Assembly: GCA_030789695.1 (NCBI GenBank)
Contig: CM061141.1
Span: 196,923,689-196,987,688 of the forward strand
Direction: 5' to 3'
Source: Scilla litardierei
Taxonomy: Eukaryota > Streptophyta > Magnoliopsida > Asparagales > Asparagaceae
DNA: 64,000 nt
Positions 36,203 to 46,880 of the stretch are shown in pieces; positions within the stretch are counted from its first letter, which is position 1; the number at the start of each line of letters is the position of its first letter. The notes under the pieces are model-generated. The model had not been told where the DNA came from, ran no database searches, and worked only from the letters and a program-made list of their open reading frames with translations. Made by a program: the position numbers and the translations under genes.

Positions 36203-38951
36203 GTGCAACAACAGCAGATGCAACCATTTGGTGATGCGCTTCAGCAGCTTATTCAATTACAGCAAGCCCAAATGCAGCAACAACAGGCTCAATTTCATGC
36301 TCAGCAGACTCAAAATCAACAGATGAGTGAGAGCTTGGCGAGGCTTACAGCAACATTGGAGAAAGGTAAGCTTCCATCTCAGTCAATTCCAAATCCTAAT
36401 ATGGGCTCATCTTCTTCTGCAGGTAACAATATGAAGCCGTGCCAAGCTGTGTCCACTTTGAGGAGTGGAAAAGAGATTCAGAAGCCTGACCTACCAAGCA
36501 GAGAAGCTGAGCAAGAAGAGGGAATTCTGATCCAAGAAGAGGAAATTCAAGAGCAAGAGTAGGTGCAGGAAAAGAGCACGGAAGTGGGTTTGAGCAAAAA
36601 TTTCATTAAAGAGAAGGAACCCGCAGCATATGTACCTGCAGCACCTTTCCCTCATCGGCTACTTCAGAAAAACAAAGATAGGTATCAAACTGAGATTCGT
36701 GAAATTTTTCAGAAGTGCCAGATAAATATTCCATTGCTTGATGCTATTAATCAAATACCTGCCTATGCTAAATTTCTGAAAGACTTGTGCACTGTTAAGA
36801 GAAAATTGAATGTGAAAAAGAAAGCATTTTTGACTGAACATGTTAGCTCTATTGTGCAACAAAATACACCACCTAAATTTAGAGATCCTGGATCACCCAC
36901 CATCACTTGCACCATTGGCACTAAAAAGATTGGAAATGCTTTATTGGATTTAGGTTCTAGTGTCAATATCTTGCCATATCCTATTTTTGTGCAGCTTGGG
37001 TTAGGACAGCTAAAGCCTACATCTGTTATATTGCAACTAGCTGATAGATCTATTAAAGTTCCAAAGGGATGCATTGAGGATGTCCTTGTTCAGGTGGAAA
37101 AATTTTACTACCCCGCAGACTTTATAGTTCTAGACATCCAAGGACCCCAAACTGCCAATGCTACTCCTATCATCCTAGGTAGACCATTCCTAGCGACACG
37201 CAATGCTTTAATAAATTGTAGGGATGGTCAACTGAAAATTACTTTTGGCAACATGACTTTGGATTTGAATATTTTTAATACTTGCAAGTTGCCACATGTG
37301 GATGATGAGATTGAGAGGGTGCATATGATTGATTCATTGGTGGATGATTATATTTGTTCTGAATTTTGTGATGATGCTTCTATTGTTGAGACTATTATTG
37401 ATGATTCTGATGACATCTCTTTTATGCAGGAGAATGTGAAGGATCTTAACGCAGTATGTGAGCCTAGGTTAGAGGCTTTGCCACCTAATGCATCAATTCA
37501 AATTTCATCAGAGGTGGAGGATCCAAAGCCCGAATTGAAGCCACTTCCTGAATATCTCAAGTATGCCTTCCTGGGAAACGAAAACAGCTTCCATGTGGTA
37601 ATATCTTCTAAACTCTCTTTAGAACAGGAAAGCTCTTTACTTGAAGTGCTAAGAAAGCATAGAGGTGCTATTGGTTGGTCCATTGCTGATATTAAAGGTA
37701 TTAGCCCTATTGTATGCATGCATCACATTTATTTGGAGGATGACTCCAACCCCACTAGAGAAATGCAACGTAGGTTAAATCTAACATTAAAAGAAGTGGT
37801 GAAAGGCGAGGTTTTAAAAATATTGGATGCAGGCATTATATATCCAGTTTCTGATAGCAAGTGGGTCAGTCCTACACAGGTTGTTCCTAAAAATTCTGGG
37901 CTCACTGTTGTTAAAAATGAGAATAATGAACTTATCCCTGTTAGAGCCACCACAGGATGGAGGATATGTATAGACTATAGGAAGTTGAACTCCAGAACTA
38001 GAAAAGACCACTTCCCTCTTCCATTTCTTGACCAGATTTTAGAGAGAGTGGCTGGACATGAGTACTATTGCTTTTTAGACGGTTATTCAGGTTATTATCA
38101 GATTGAGATTGCACCAGAGGATCAGGAAAAGACTACTTTACTTGTCCCTTTGGTACTTTTGCTTTTAAAAGAATGCCGTTTGGTTTATGTAATGCTCCAG
38201 CTACTTTTCAGCGATGCATGCTCAGTATTTTTGATGATATGGTTGAGAAAATTGTTGAGGTATTTATGGATGATTTTTCAGTATATGGTAGCTCTTTTCA
38301 TGATTGTTTAACTAACTTGGCTCATGTTCTTGACAGGTGCATTGAAAAGAATCTCCTATTGAATTGGGAGAAGTGTCATTTTATGACCACAGAGGGACTT
38401 GTCCTCGGTCATCTGGTTTCTAAAGATGGTATATAGGTAGACAGAGCCAAGGTAGCGGTAATTGAGAAGCTACCAAGTCCTAAATGCGTGAAGAACATCA
38501 GATCATTTTTGGGACATGCAGGATTCAATAGGCGATTCATCAAAGATTTTAGCGCTATATCTCGCCCTCTTTGCAACTTACTAACTCTAAATGTGGATTT
38601 TATTTGGACACCTGAGTGTCAACATTCTTTTGATACTTTAAAGAAGTTGCTGATTTCTGCTCCCATTTTGCAGGAACCGGACTGGTCCCTACCATTTGAA
38701 ATAATGTGTGACGCAAGCAATGACGCAGTTGGTGCAGTCCTAGGCCAAAGAAAAGACAAAGTTCCAGTAGTTATTTACTACGCCAGCAAAACATTAAATG
38801 ATGCTCAGAGGAACTATACAACCACGGAAAAGGAGTTGCTGGCTGTAGTATTCGCGTTGGAAAAATTCAGGAGCTATATTTTGGGATCACCTATTTTGAT
38901 TTATATTGATCACTCTGCTTTAAAATATTTATTGTCTAAAAAAGATGCTAA
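36203..38951 (+). pseudogene. Athila protease-RT-RNase H, broken; right part cut by the CACTA
   Basis: This part of pol matures the polyprotein and copies RNA to DNA. A Gln-rich gag/pol linker (36203-36559) ends at TAG 36560-36562. The same frame then continues with a retropepsin domain whose active site DLGSS is intact (Asp at 36947) and with ILGRPFLATRNA. RT follows (RICIDYRKLNSRTRKDHFPL, YCFLDGYSGYYQI). A one-base loss near 38140, after EDQEKTT, shifts the frame. The new frame has MPFGLCNAPATFQRCM, the catalytic FMDD box (38263-38274) and GHLVSKDGI, then a TAG at 38434. RNase H (MCDASNDAVGAVLGQR, TEKELLAVVFALEKFRSYIL) stops at SKKDA, where the CACTA inserted. Identity is certain; activity is lost. 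Confidence 0.95.
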
Positions 38952-39190
38952 CACTACTACAAAAAAACGCTTAGATAGCGCTTTTTTTTACACTTGCATA
39001 GCGCTTTTAAGCGCTGTCTAAGCTACCGCTATTGTAGCTTGGATAGCGCTTTTAAAAGCGCTATCGTAGTATTTTACTAAGATAGCGCTTTTAAAAGCGC
39101 TATCCAAGTTACCGCTATTGTAGCTTGGATAGCGCTTTTTAAGCGCTATGCAGGTGGGTTACTAAGGCGCTTTTGAAAGCGCTATTCATG
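38952..39190. repeat. Left terminal and subterminal repeats of the CACTA element
   Basis: After the terminal repeat come about seven palindromic units of the type GATAGCGCTTTTAAAAGCGC, several joined by TACCGCTATTGTAGCTTG. Such arrays are where CACTA transposase subunits bind in known elements; here that role is inferred. Confidence 0.85.
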
Positions 39191-39193
39191 AGC

Positions 39194-39334
39194 AATAGCC
39201 ACGGCCAGGCCGTGGCTATTGAGCAATAGCCACGGCTATAGAGAAATAGCCACTGCCAGGATGTGGCTAATGCACAATAGCCACGGCCAGGCCGTGGCTA
39301 TTGCGCATTAGCCACGGCCAGTCCGTGGCTAATG
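39194..39334. repeat. Five AATAGCCACGGCC palindromes
   Basis: Five imperfect palindromes of about 27 bp (AATAGCCACGGCCAGGCCG and its complement) spaced about 30 bp apart. They differ from the AGCGCT palindromes and are absent from the right end. Confidence 0.9.
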
Positions 39335-40731
39335 TTTAGTTTTTTCAAAAAAAATAAAAAATCATCACGAAAAATAGCCATTGCATCTTGTGCATTATCA
39401 ATTCGTGCACATGTATACATCGAAACATCAAAATACATAAGAAAATGAGGGAAAGAGGAGTTTATGTATACATCCACCAAAACAACAAAATACATAAACC
39501 TTATTTCATTGGAGCTTAACCGTTGGCATGCAGGCACACAAAGAACAATGTTTTCCAACACCAGCATATCATTTCAAGTTCTACGAAGTTTCTGATAATG
39601 TTTTCAAACCCTAAGCTCTACTCCTACATGCAGCATCACAAACTCTTGGGAGCTTACTTCTTCAGCGTGCTTCATATTGAACGACCCTAAGCTCTACTCC
39701 TACGTGCAGCATTTTTACTTCTTCAGCGTGCTTCATATTGAACGACTGCAGAAGAAGAAAAAAGAACAGTACAAATGCACATTAAGACAGGAAGACATGG
39801 TAAAACATGATGTGAAAAGAATCAAGCAATAAGGTTCGATGAAAATTAGGTTTGTTTTCTGAACGGCGGCTTCTGATGATATTCTGGAGTAAAATTCATC
39901 AAAAATTTGTGGAATGTTGAAATGCTAGATGCAATCAACCAACCATCTATTTTTCATACAAATAACAAAAGCACACTCTTAGCATATAAAAGCATGTAAT
40001 CATATTGGAATATAGAATGTGTTGTACATTTTGACGGCTGGTTGAATCCTGATGCAAATAGGTAAATAAAGGGTATAGCTGTTCCTGGGATAAGTGATTA
40101 AACAATAGATTTTATTCTTTTTAAAGAAATTTTTCCCTTTTGATTAGCTGAGGCCCAGTGGTACAAGAAGTCAAGGAGAGGATTAGAAATGGATTAGAAC
40201 ACTCCATGGTTTCTCAATACAGAAGCATACCAATTTTCAGGGCCTAACCTGGTACATGAATCTCTAAAGCACATGTAAATAAATATGCAGTCCCCACCCA
40301 CAAAACACCAAGCAGGGGCACACACGCGCATGCAAATACAAAAATACAATTTGGGGTGAGCAACAATCAGCCAGATCAGTTCGGTTTAGTTTCCGTGGGT
40401 CCGACTAGGTTTGGTCAGTTTATGGCCAAAAAAACAGTTGCATTTGGATATTGGGTTATATAACTATTATATATTATACCGATACACTAATTACCAATAT
40501 ATTATTATTATTATACACTAATTAATAATTAAATACTCTTAAATACTAATACATCTAAAGATAAAAAAAATAAAATCATAAAGAAAAACAACTAGCTCCC
40601 GCCCAATCCTCAGGCGCCCCCCTTTGGGCATGTTTGGAAGGTGAATTGAAAACCTTGAACTTAAATCAAAATACATAAGAAATGATATGCTGGTGTTGGA
40701 AAACATTGTACTTAAACCTTATTTCATATGA
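39335..40731. other. CACTA interior without recognised gene
   Basis: AT-rich sequence. 39541-39577 and 40677-40713 form an inverted repeat (ATGTTTTCCAACACCAGC and its complement). 40440-40560 is a TATTATTA-type low-complexity run. Confidence 0.5.
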
Positions 40732-40863
40732 CAACAAAAACCTGATTCAGAGAATTTGAATGCCTCATGGGCGGATGTGAAAGAGTTAAAGTTAGTGTAT
40801 AACAATGATCAAAGTGCCTATGAAGCCCTTTATCAAGGAACCAAAGTAGAAAACATTAAATAG
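40732..40863 (+). other. Small open stretch, possibly a captured last exon
   Basis: A 43-codon stretch (KPDSENLNASWADVKELKLV...YEALYQGTKVENIK) ends in TAG. Its composition is protein-like (Trp, acidic/basic mix), unlike its surroundings, and an AG (ATTCAG) could be a splice acceptor. I do not recognise the gene. It lies on the opposite strand to the other captured fragments. Confidence 0.3.
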
Positions 40864-41167
40864 TTATATTTACAAGAAGGTTTAAGTATGGGTGGAACAT
40901 AACAAGATTGCTGTTATGATTTGCGGCATACACAATAAAAGTATTTCATTGGCCCTTTGCAATAGCTTTGATATTCTGTGAGATTAGATTCTTATTTGCA
41001 CACCACTAAACTGGATTGCCATATCATCTATAATGTCACATTGTTTTATGACTTTCCAATACATTTGAAATTTGGGAATCAGTTACACCCTTAGAAAGGA
41101 AGAGAACATACATAAAAATTATATGTGAATATAAAGCAGTTTCCAAGTCAGAGACCATAACGGTTAC

Positions 41168-41690
41168 CTCTGCAGTGCGCACTTCCTGAGCATACGTTGG
41201 TGAAACAGTTGTAACGATGTTAGAGAATACAATAGCAGCCTGAAATAGAAAAAGGGTCAACTTTCTGTAGATAGTGCCACCTTAAAATACATTTTCAGGA
41301 AAGGTGAAAAATTCTGAAGATGCTACCTTAACAGGATTAATAATGTCATGCCCTGAATTGTCTTGCATCCTGTCTGGTCTCTTTAGATGTCGGACATCAA
41401 GACCACAAGAGGACAACTCTGAGGCCGCTGTTGTTCCCTGATACTCGAAATTGTGACAGGTAAAGCAGATTCTAGCTGAATTAATAAATCCTTTAGCTGC
41501 ATATACATCCCAATAAAGTGGTGCCTGAATGAACAAATATTGAATTATTAGACCAAAACGTCAATGAACGTAGATAGGAACATTGTTCAGAAAACATCAG
41601 GATAATGGTGTTTATGCTTACAACAAAAGCAGTCTGCCAATCATGACAATGGATTATATTAGGTTTCTTCCCAGATTGATGAAGAAATTC
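41168..41690 (-). pseudogene. SS4: Captured starch synthase IV fragment (three exons)
   Basis: Starch synthase IV is a plastid GT5 glycosyltransferase that helps start starch granules. Three minus-strand segments with plausible splice sites match its catalytic N-lobe. Segment one is 41690-41622 (EFLHQSGKKPNIIHCHDWQ then TAFV), followed by GTAAGC. Segment two is 41524-41327, 66 codons (APLYWDVYAAKG, ARICFTCHNFEYQGT, LDVRHLKRPDRMQDNS), bounded by CAG and GTAGCA. Segment three is 41239-41168, 24 codons (AAIVFSNIVTTVSPTYAQEV), bounded by TTTCAG and GTAACC. Phases agree (0/0). Introns are retained, so capture was at DNA level. The next exon expected in the family (GGxGLHSTLN) is not found. Only about 5-10% of the protein is present. 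The family call rests on remembered conservation. Confidence 0.85.
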
Positions 41691-41799
41691 CCAGATTGAC
41701 TAAGATGAAGCTGCAGATTTGGATCGCTGTACAATCAAATTGTTAATTTTTTTTCATTTTTAGATCTCTGTACAATTTTTGAAGGCAAAACTTAAACAT

Positions 41800-42160
41800 G
41801 TTTAAATCCTTTTAAAATTAGTAGCTTGCAATTTTTACGTATACTTATGTACGATAAAAATATATGTTATAGTACTTGTAAATACGATCGTTTTGACATC
41901 TTGTTTGTAGATTTCTGACGTACGGTTTGCCCGGGATAAATCTTTGAACGTGGGTATTATTAATAATCTCTTGTTTTAAAAATCCTTTTAAAATTCGTAC
42001 CCTTTGATTTTTACGTACACTAACGTACGATAAAAATATATGCCATAGTACTAGTAAATACGATCATTTTGACACTTTGTTTGTATAATTCTGTCGTACG
42101 GTTTGTTCTAAACAATTCTGTCGTACGGTTTGTTCTAAACAATTCTGTCGTACGGCTCAG
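41800..42160. repeat. Direct repeat of about 170 bp plus a 27-bp tandem repeat
   Basis: 41800-41930 and 41975-42110 share TTTTTACGTA..CGATAAAAATATATG and TACGATC..TTTTGACA. At the right end AATTCTGTCGTACGGTTTGT is repeated in tandem about every 27 bp (three copies to about 42157). Confidence 0.8.
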
Positions 42161-42164
42161 TTTT

Positions 42165-43055
42165 TGCGAAAAACTAGCCTAGGGCTGATCTTTGGACACT
42201 CAATTGGAGGGTCATACGAACTCCGATTGACGAACGGTTTTTTCCTATGCGTTCACTGTTGAACGCTCGTCGTATTGATAGGTTGTATCAATCTTGAAGC
42301 TCAACAGTGAGTGAGTTAAAATTCACGGAAGTTTGCACTTTGTGAAGTGCAAACTAACTTGATTTTAATTAACCCATTAAATAGTCCCACATCGGATTTT
42401 GAGAAAAGGGGAGAGTCCGCCGCCTATATAAATAGGGGTCTCCCCCTTTCTCAAAACTCGTCCCAAGCTCTAGATCTGAGCGGCTCTCGTAAATGTTGGA
42501 GCACGCTCGGATCTAAGCTTAAATTAATATTTCTCTTCTCCCTAAATTTCTGCCTTACTCTTGCGGGCTCTGGCAAAGCCGCAAAAGAGTTCGGATTCTG
42601 GATCCGAAATCTAGGCGGAGGTTTCACTCGCGTGAAACTTTCTTCGGCGGTGGTTGGCTCGGCGACACGGGGATTGATCGCCTCGAGATGCGGAGCGGTT
42701 CGAGGGGCGGTTTGGGGATCGGTTCAAGGAGCGGCTCGGCGTGGGACCGGAGCAGCTCGGAAGACGGCGTGGAACATCTCGCCTGCCCCAGGGCTGAGAT
42801 TCCGGGTATGTGGTTAAAGTATTTTATTAGCATTAGTTTAATTTAATCGCAGTAGGCTAGATCCTTCTTGGGATGGTCAGATCCATCCCAAGTCGGCATA
42901 GATCTTGGCTAAGGGTCTTGGACCTTAGGGCTAAGTTAAAAATGTTTTAACTGCATGTTAATTTAGATTAACTAGTTTTTCTTCCGCTGCAAATAATTTT
43001 TGTGTCTATGTTCCGTCCGACTTAGGACGTGCATAGAGTTTTTGTGCCTTAAGGG
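42165..43055 (+). repeat. Copia LTR fragment inside the CACTA element
   Basis: It matches the 3' two-fifths of the Copia A and D LTRs, closest to D (CTCGCCTGCCCCAGGGCTGA). It includes the TATA box and runs to the TTAAGGGACC region, then stops before the LTR terminus. There is no primer site or second LTR, so it is a captured or truncated piece. Confidence 0.85.
42425..42434 (+). promoter_or_regulatory. TATA box of the captured LTR fragment
   Basis: TATATAAATA in the same context as the Copia LTR core promoters. It could drive transcription in + direction, opposite to the captured gene pieces. Confidence 0.5.
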
Positions 43056-44121
43056 ACCGCAAATTCCCTTCAAGAACTTCACTCAATCAGCCAGGAGGAA
43101 CATCTATCAGCTAACTTTTACACTTGCAAGAAAAGGACATATTAGTAACAAAACAGAAGGCTTAAATAGAGAAGCACAGAAGGCAGATCTACCAAAAAAT
43201 ACAAGGAAGTGGACCCTCTAACCCAAAAGCGTCGCATAGGAGTCCCAAATGTTCATGAGGAATGAGCTAGAAGGACAATGACACATGACATGCATAACTC
43301 TAAAACAATTTTGCAAACATGCTATCTCTGGCAATTACTCCATATCCCAGACTAGATACCAAGAAAGATAAAGCATGCAAATTTGGCAGCACCTTGTGAA
43401 ATAATCAAAAGATCGTCCAAAAATGCATGTCAAATTCAAACCAAAAAGTGCAGGGTCATATAATATTGTAGAATATTAAATCACATACACAGATCTGTTA
43501 TTTTCTGTTTTAAAAAAAAACCATAGCCAAGCAAAGACAATGAACTATACAAGACACCTAACCTAAAACCATTGCAACCTTTCATGAAAAAATATCAATC
43601 ATGAACAAGAAGAAAAAAATAATGAACATCAATTGCACACATCATAATGCAGGTTTTCATCTAGAACAACTAAAACATAATGCAGTCTTCATCTAGAACA
43701 ACTAAAAAACAAAATGCATATGTTCTCACCAATAATTTTTATTACTCGATTAGGGAGATAGGAAATAAAACAAGAACGAATGAAGGCATGCAATGGAATA
43801 AATCACAATTGGATTTTCTGTATGGGTCAATATAAAAAGAACCAAACATGCCTTTCAATGCCATGATATACCTTGTCACCGTAATCATCTTAAATGGCTC
43901 CCCCATTAATAACAGTGCCCCTATAACTAAGAATTAAGGATATATTATCAGATGACACAAATTGAAAGTGCTCATGTACACAGATTGAAAGTGCTCTACT
44001 TGCAATTATGACACAAAAGTATATATTATCAAATGGCTCCTCCATTAATAACTGTGCCCCTATAACTAAGAATTAAGGATAAAAAGAAAGAGAGACGATG
44101 CGTTTTTCTTTTGTTATTTAC
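43056..44121. other. CACTA interior between LTR fragment and polymerase exons
   Basis: No recognised gene. 43897-43945 and 44034-44083 form a direct repeat (GGCTCCTCCATTAATAACTG; CTATAACTAAGAATTAAGGA). The right end may be truncated intron 4 of the polymerase fragment. Confidence 0.5.
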
Positions 44122-45004
44122 CTCGACAACTAGCTACCATAGTAGGAAGTGCAAATACAATCTTGAGGAATGGATGTGACTGATGCTACTGATAATACAT
44201 AATGCTCTTCTTGTGAACCAACTCGACACGCCTAATGAACCTTGGGACATTATTGTTCCTGTTGGATTCCCTCATTCTCCCCTAATAATTAAGAAATAAA
44301 TGTTAAGCAAAAAAGGAATTTACCTCAAAATTAGCAGTCTTGGACATAAAGAATGGACAATACTAACCTCTAATGTTTGCTGGAATCGTGAAATATCATC
44401 GGGTCCCATCCCAACAGGACAGCTGATATAGAAATAGGGCTCGAATCCGTGAACATGACAACAGACACTGTGCCCTACATTTCCCAAATCCAGCAATTTA
44501 TCAAACCAATATAGATAAATTCAAACATTTATTCAAAAAAAACAATAAACCGACTAACCTTCTTTAGTTACTCCAAAGACCCTAAGAATTGCGGCTGGCC
44601 CTGACGAATTCGGTATCAATGCCTTGTGGCTATCACCAATGATGTAATCGATCTCCAGTTGCTGAAAAACTACAATACAGAAGAACCTCAAAAATGACCA
44701 AAGATCCGATTTTGGGGATGAACAGATAGAGATTGAAGAGAATTACCTTTGCTTTGAGAGAGAGAGAGAGGTGTGCAGGGGACAGAGAAGGGCGCTTCCG
44801 TTTAGAGAGGCGAGACGCTAGGGCTTCGTCTTGAAGAAGTATCAGTGCCTCTTCATCTTCCTCGTATTTGATTAGGGTTTCTTCCAAAAACACGTCCTCG
44901 TCCATCATCTCGTCTTTGATCGGGTTAGGGCTTTGGCTGTTGTTGCCGACGTCATTGCTCGGCTGGAACCGCTTCGCGGGGTTCGACGCAGCGGCCGGCG
45001 TCAT
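44122..45004 (-). pseudogene. POLD1: Captured 5' end of DNA polymerase delta catalytic subunit (four exons)
   Basis: DNA polymerase delta is the nuclear replicative polymerase. Four minus-strand exons with GT..AG borders fit its N-terminal region. Exon 1 is 45004-44747 (MTPAAASNPAKRFQPSNDVG, EDVFLEE, ALASRLSKRKRPSLSP). Exon 2 is 44661-44559 (QLEIDYIIGDSHKALIPNSS). Exon 3 is 44474-44368 (HSVCCHVHGFEPYFYISCPV). Exon 4 is 44281-44122 (GRMRESNRNNNVPRFIRRVE, KIVFALPTMVASCRG). Exon lengths of 258, 103, 107 and 160 bp keep one frame. An in-frame TAG follows SIMYYQ in exon 4. The exonuclease and polymerase domains are absent. About 100 bp of GC-rich leader upstream of the ATG (to about 45105) seems to have come with it. 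Identification rests on remembered family conservation and is strong. Confidence 0.92.
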
Positions 45005-45117
45005 TGCTCGGCTGGATTTTTCCTTTTCGGGTTTTTGGCAAGAATTCTCACGAGTTGGCTTCGTCTTTCCACTCGCCGCCAGATGGAAAAGAGAGAGGCC
45101 ATGTTAGGAAATATAGG

Positions 45118-45397
45118 GCTTGGGATTTAAGCGCTATCCAAGTAATTATATATAAGTATATTTTTTAATAAAAGTGTTTACGTAACGATTAGTTACATAG
45201 CGTTAACAAAAAGCGCTATGCAAGGTATTACTTGGATAGCGCTTTAACAAAAAGCGCTATCTAAGCGATTATTAACTTAATTTTGATTTATTTTTATTTT
45301 CTATAAGTGCAGAAGCGCTATACAAGAGCTCACTTAGATAGCGCTTTTTAAAAGCGCTATCTAAGTGGCGTTATCCAAGCCCAAATCTGTAGTAGTG
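45118..45397. repeat. Right subterminal and terminal repeats of the CACTA element
   Basis: About six AGCGCT-containing units (TTAGATAGCGCTTTTTAAAA; AAAAAGCGCTATGCAAG) lead to the terminal GTAGTAGTG. They match the left-end family. Confidence 0.85.
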
Positions 45398-45400
45398 TAA

Positions 45401-46880
45401 GCCTCGATTGATACGATGGATTTTATTGTTGCAGGAGTTCAATGTCATAATCAAGGACAAGAAAGTCATGGAGAATCTACTAGCTGACCACTTATCACGA
45501 TTGACAGTAGGCCTTGATTCAGCAGATGTTCCTTTGAAGGACTCCTTTCCTGACGAGCATCTTTTTAGCATTTCCACCTTTCCATGGTATGCTGATATAG
45601 TAAATTATCTCGTGACTGGTAAGACCCCTGACACTTGGTCTCTTCAAGACTTTAACAGGTTCAAGTATGAGGTAAAATATTTCTTCTTTGATGATCCGTA
45701 CCTCTATAAATATTGTAGTGACCAAATAGTTAGGAGATGCATTCCTGACCATGAAATAACCAGTGTGATACAATTTTGTCATGATGGAGTGTGTGGTGGA
45801 CATTTTTCTCCGAACAAAACTGTGGCAAAAATCTCGTAATGTGGCTTTTATTGGCCAACTATGTTTAAAGATACATTTCATTATTGCAAGACTTGTGCTG
45901 CATGCCAACAATTAGGGGGTATTACTAGACGTAACATGATGCCTTTAAACCCCATTTTAGAAATTGAAATATTTGATTGTTGGGGCATAGATTTCATGGG
46001 ACCTTTCCCACCTTCGTTTGGATATGATTATATATTGGTTTGTATCGATTATGTTTCTAAATAGGTAGAAGCTATTCCTTGCAGGTCAAACGACACTTCC
46101 GTTGTGCTTAAGTTCCTCAAAGAGAACATTTTCTCTAGATTTGGAGTGCCAAAGGCATTGATCAGTGATGGAGGGTCTCATTTTTGCAACCGCATGTTCT
46201 CTACTTTAAAGAAGAGGTTTGGGGTCACATATAAAGTTTCTACTCCATATCACCCCCAAACCAATGGTCAAGCAGAGTTGGCAAATAGAGAGATCAAAGG
46301 AATTCTACAGAAAACGGTGAACCCTTCAAGAAAATATTGGAGTTTGTGCTTACCTTAAGCGTTGTGGGCCTACAGGACGGCCTACAAACCAATTTTGGGG
46401 ATGTCACCTTACCGTCTTGTTTTTGGGAAGTCTTGTCACTTACCTGTTGAATTGGAACATAGATCTTATTGGGCTATAAAGAAATTGAATTTTGATACTG
46501 ATTCATCTTTTTCCTCTCGCAGGTTACAATTGTTGGAGCTAGAGGAGTTGAGGAGAAATGCTTATGACAACGCTAAAATATTGAAAGAAAGGATGAAATC
46601 CATCCACGACATGATGATCTTGAGGAGGTAGTTCACCCCACGCCAAAAAGTTCTTCTATACAATTCCAGGCTACACATCTTTCCCGGGAAGCTTCGCTCT
46701 AGGTGGTATGGACCCTTCACAGTCAAAGAAGTTTTCCCACATGGCGCAGTGCTATTATTGAATGAAAAAGATGGAAGTGAGTTCAAGGTGAATGGCCAAA
46801 GATTGAAGCATTTTCACGAGCCTTGGACCAAGGAAGCGAGCACCATGGATCTCACAGACCCACCTTCGGGTGGGAACTAA
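45401..46880 (+). pseudogene. Athila RNase H end and integrase, four in-frame stops
   Basis: This resumes pol right of the CACTA (RWILLLQEFNVIIKDKK, ENLLADHLSRL). Integrase follows in one frame: the zinc-binding HDGVCGGH..CKTCAACQ, then the catalytic core with Asp at 45990 (GIDFMGPF), Asp at 46167 (SDGGSHF) and Glu at 46275 (NGQAELANREIK), so all three catalytic residues remain. The C-terminal part reads [19 protein letters not shown]. Stops lie at 45837 (TAA), 46062 (TAG), 46356 (TAA) and 46629 (TAG). The end is approximate. It could not make a functional enzyme. Confidence 0.93.

Larger units (their letters stand above)
38952..45397. mobile_element. CACTA transposon carrying pieces of two host genes (Pack-CACTA-like)
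   Basis: It begins CACTACTACAAAAAA and ends TTTGTAGTAGTG-like (ATCTGTAGTAGTG), giving CACTACTACA terminal inverted repeats. TAA at 38949-38951 and 45398-45400 is the 3-bp duplication expected of CACTA elements. Removing the element plus one TAA restores the RNase H reading frame (DA-KPRLIRW). AGCGCT-rich palindromic subterminal repeats lie at both ends. No TNP2-like or other transposase is visible in 6.4 kb, so it is non-autonomous. It carries exon-intron fragments of starch synthase IV and DNA polymerase delta, a Copia LTR fragment and unidentified sequence. Confidence 0.93.

Noticed and set aside
39194..39334. Evenly spaced palindromic repeats resembling a CRISPR array
   Set aside because: This is plant nuclear DNA inside a CACTA element. 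The spacers are a few bases long and there are no cas genes.
42347..42817. 156-codon frame and similar frames at 16015-16314, 31271-31459 and 62377-62664
   Set aside because: All come from the same Copia LTR segment and are open in several frames. They are LTR sequence, not genes.
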